From assembly GCF_947172395.1 (NCBI RefSeq), contig NC_069095.1, forward strand, positions 2,852,001 through 2,916,000: 64,000 nt of DNA, in the 5' to 3' direction. The notes under the pieces are model-generated. The model did not search any database, had not been told where the DNA came from, and saw only the letters and a program-made list of their open reading frames with translations. Of the stretch, positions 61,801 to 64,000 are shown one piece after another. Numbering within the stretch: position 1 is the first letter of the stretch; each line of letters begins with the position of its first letter. This DNA comes from Bicyclus anynana (lineage: Eukaryota; Arthropoda; Insecta; Lepidoptera; Nymphalidae). Position numbers and translations under genes: made by a program.

Positions 61801-63007
61801 CCATACGATTAACTTATTAAGTGTCCACAGTCTCGTAGGAATGAAACAGTAATACAGTAGCATTTATTGACGTATGACTAGTAGTTAGTAGTAGTATATA
61901 TATAGTAGTATACTATTAACCTCAATTTTCGTCTGAGACTCTGAAAGGAAAAAATACCAGAAGATAATTGTTGCGTTCAACACTTTAAGACTATATTTAA
62001 GCATCTACCTTATCAACAAGTCTAACAATTGAACTTGCCGCAACTTTCTTTCACAGTAAAGCAAAAACTAGCTGAGTACCAATTGATTCAATTAAAAAAG
62101 GTAATTTTTTCACCTCGTTAAAAAACTTGTTTTGCGGAATAAATTAGTCCCAATCAACTGTACTTTGGAGCTTAATTTTTCTTCCAACACTGAACTTTTT
62201 AATTGCGACTTAATGAAATTATAAACTTTCTTTCATCGGAGGCAGAAAATAAGTTTTTCAAGTATAAGCAGAAAGTACTAAAGTATATTTTATTTAACTT
62301 TTATTCTTTGAAATAACTAAAGAATCACGACTTAAGATTAAATTTTCTAATGGAAAAAATCTAAATGTGTACTGTAAAGATTTTAGGTTATATTATCTGT
62401 TTTGTGACGGATTATGCCTAGTTTTTAAGTTTTATTACGCTTCTACGGTTGTGGTTGAGGTTTCTTGATGCGTTCTTTTATCAGTTTGTGTGTCCTTCAG
62501 GTATCTGCTTTTAGTTATCTTTTACATTTTACCATTTACCATAAATCTGCTACAGTTTCTTATGTAAAGGCTCAGGCATTTTGCGCTATTCTGTGAAATT
62601 TGTTTTGACTCTTTTTCAGACCTTGAGCCCATAAAAGGTTTTAATTACCCCCTCCAAAATTTTTAAACAACCATGTTCGTAGTATGCTGCAACGCACTGT
62701 ATAGCAAGTAAGATAAAGCTCGCAGACAAGGCCCAACGGGGTGGAAACCCGTAAACCACAATGGTACGTTGATGAAGACGCTCCCGTCAAATTGCACCCT
62801 AACAGAGGGAGAAATTAATAAATACCTAGAGAACGGATAACCACAATGGTTATGTGCTTAATGCCCGCTAGAGGGATATGTGTGCCGTATTGCCAAAAGA
62901 GTATTATTATGCTGCTATGAGTAAATCTAGATTGTTGTTGATAGGTGATAAAATTAATAAAACACCTATAATTAGAATTTTAAATCATCAAATTAGAGTA
63001 ATCTATA
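61801..63007. other. non-coding, nothing recognised
   Basis: A GC-richer patch at 62680-62880 (GACAAGGCCCAACGGGGTGG) may be another repeat, but I cannot place it. No gene supported. Confidence 0.35.
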
Positions 63008-63222
63008 CTATCTATACTAATATTATAAAGCTGAAGAGTTTGTTTGTTTGTTTGTTTGTTTGTTTGATTGAACGCGCTAATCTCAGGAACTACTGGTCCG
63101 ATTAGAAAAATTCTTTCAGTGTTAGATAGCCCATTTATCGAGGAAGGCTATAGGTTATATATTATCCCCGTATTCCTACGCAAACAGGAACCACGCGGGT
63201 GAAACCGCGCGGCGTCATCTAG
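63008..63222 (+). repeat. dispersed repeat T, near full length
   Basis: TACTATCTATACTAATATTA, five GTTT units, GATTGAACGCGCTAATCTCA, TAGCCCATTTATCGAGGAAG, CACGCGGGTGAAACCGCGCG, ending GCGTCATCTAG. Confidence 0.8.
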
Positions 63223-64000
63223 AATAAAATTTACTTTTATTAATGGGCTTAGAAATACAGAATTTCTATTCTATGTTCTATACATTCAATTTATTGTCGT
63301 TGATCGCCAAGATTCAAAAATCAATCCAAGTTAGAAATATAGTACATTACAGACAATTAACAAATTTTTGAATTGATTTGTCGCATATTTACATTAATGT
63401 TTTATTTATATTTTCAAAATTTAAAAGTTATGTTTGAGATATTTTTCAAAGTGTGAGTGAAAAGTTCATTTCTCACCTTAAACATTAATTAAAGATAGAC
63501 AATATGATGTTCGACGTCGAATCCTTATAAATATATTTGTATGAATAGTTTGTGGCAACATGATTTTATATAACTACGTACAGCTTGTAAGTTGCTATTT
63601 TCAAAAGCTATTTTCAAAAGTTAGCAGTCACATTGTCATATTATGACTCTGTTGTCATTCAACAAACTCTCATCAATCTCAATTAATAATTTACTCTCAA
63701 AAAGATATCCTCGTGGCTCAGACAATATTGTGTGCAAGCTATTAATCCGCAGTAAACAAAGGCCGGTGCACGTTGTAAGGTTGTAGTAGTAGGGGAGCCC
63801 GGGATGCTAAATTTGCAGTTACTAATGCGTCATTGGAATCTATTAGATTTGGTAGATTAGACGATAGAAAGAATAAATGGTTATAAACTTTTTCGCTTTT
63901 AGCGGTGGGGAAAAAAACTACAGACTTTAAAAACAAATTTTAATACTTTGGCTTTCTGAAATCATCAAAAACATGAGCAATTAATCAGGAGATTAGTTCA
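63223..64000. other. non-coding, nothing recognised
   Basis: AT-rich to the window end; no gene or clear repeat supported. Confidence 0.35.

Noticed and set aside
61382..61852. 156-codon plus-strand frame
   Set aside because: It is antisense to RTE-type coding remnants and shows their reverse-complement landmarks.
1..64000. A multi-gene host pathway or defence system
   Set aside because: I found no cluster of host coding genes; well-supported proteins are all from mobile elements.

Overview
The window looks like a piece of a moth or butterfly (Lepidoptera) nuclear genome. It is AT-rich, almost free of long host open frames, and packed with repeats of lepidopteran type: a family beginning ...CTAATATTATAAACGCGAAAG and ending GTCGCGGGCGTCCGCTAG, a related family carrying GATAGCCCATTTATCGAGG, several tRNA-derived SINEs, RTE-type LINE ends with TGA/ATG microsatellite tails, and PHD/FP-type non-LTR elements. 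There are no bacterial operons, CRISPR arrays, rRNA genes or convincing stand-alone tRNA genes. This assignment rests on sequence style and remembered family knowledge, not on a database search.

Layout. 1-15 kb: mostly non-coding, with a small foldback MITE (2026-2153), an RTE tail, SINE pieces, a G-rich minisatellite (4470-4584), a long 'ACCGACTTCAAAA' repeat with a three-unit tandem core (11632-12400) and a long-armed MITE (12447-12625). 15.0-19.6 kb: a nearly complete non-LTR retrotransposon on the minus strand, with ORF1 (PHD-like finger, coiled coil, FP-type C-terminal domain) and ORF2 (endonuclease plus reverse transcriptase); ORF2 has an early in-frame stop just after its likely start. 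23.7-29.4 kb: an unrecognised two-membrane-segment ORF, then a second full-length non-LTR element on the plus strand (24530-28180) with intact ORF2 and an imperfect target-site duplication, apparently inserted into a short open frame, then a candidate spliced gene fragment (28876-29391). 30.4-31.6 kb: a 114-bp tandem array inside a dispersed repeat. 35-41 kb: RTE remnants, MITEs, perfect hairpins and a LINE 3' end. 42096-44770: a complete piggyBac-type DNA transposon with TTAA duplication, perfect 13-bp terminal inverted repeats and an uninterrupted transposase. 45-64 kb: dense SINE, LINE and MITE remnants, including a hAT-type MITE with a perfect 8-bp duplication and a second, truncated copy of the 25-kb LINE.

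How it works together: the only well-supported proteins belong to mobile elements. The two LINEs encode the machinery for target-primed reverse transcription and could in principle mobilise SINEs with matching tails. The piggyBac encodes a cut-and-paste transposase with its own ends. Host genes, if present, are represented only by short candidate exons, listed at low confidence. The most notable items are the apparently intact piggyBac with its dyad-symmetric subterminal repeats, the complete 25-kb LINE, the 114-bp array that stays open in several frames, and a set of perfect short-loop palindromes inside retroelement copies or next to a LINE 3' end.
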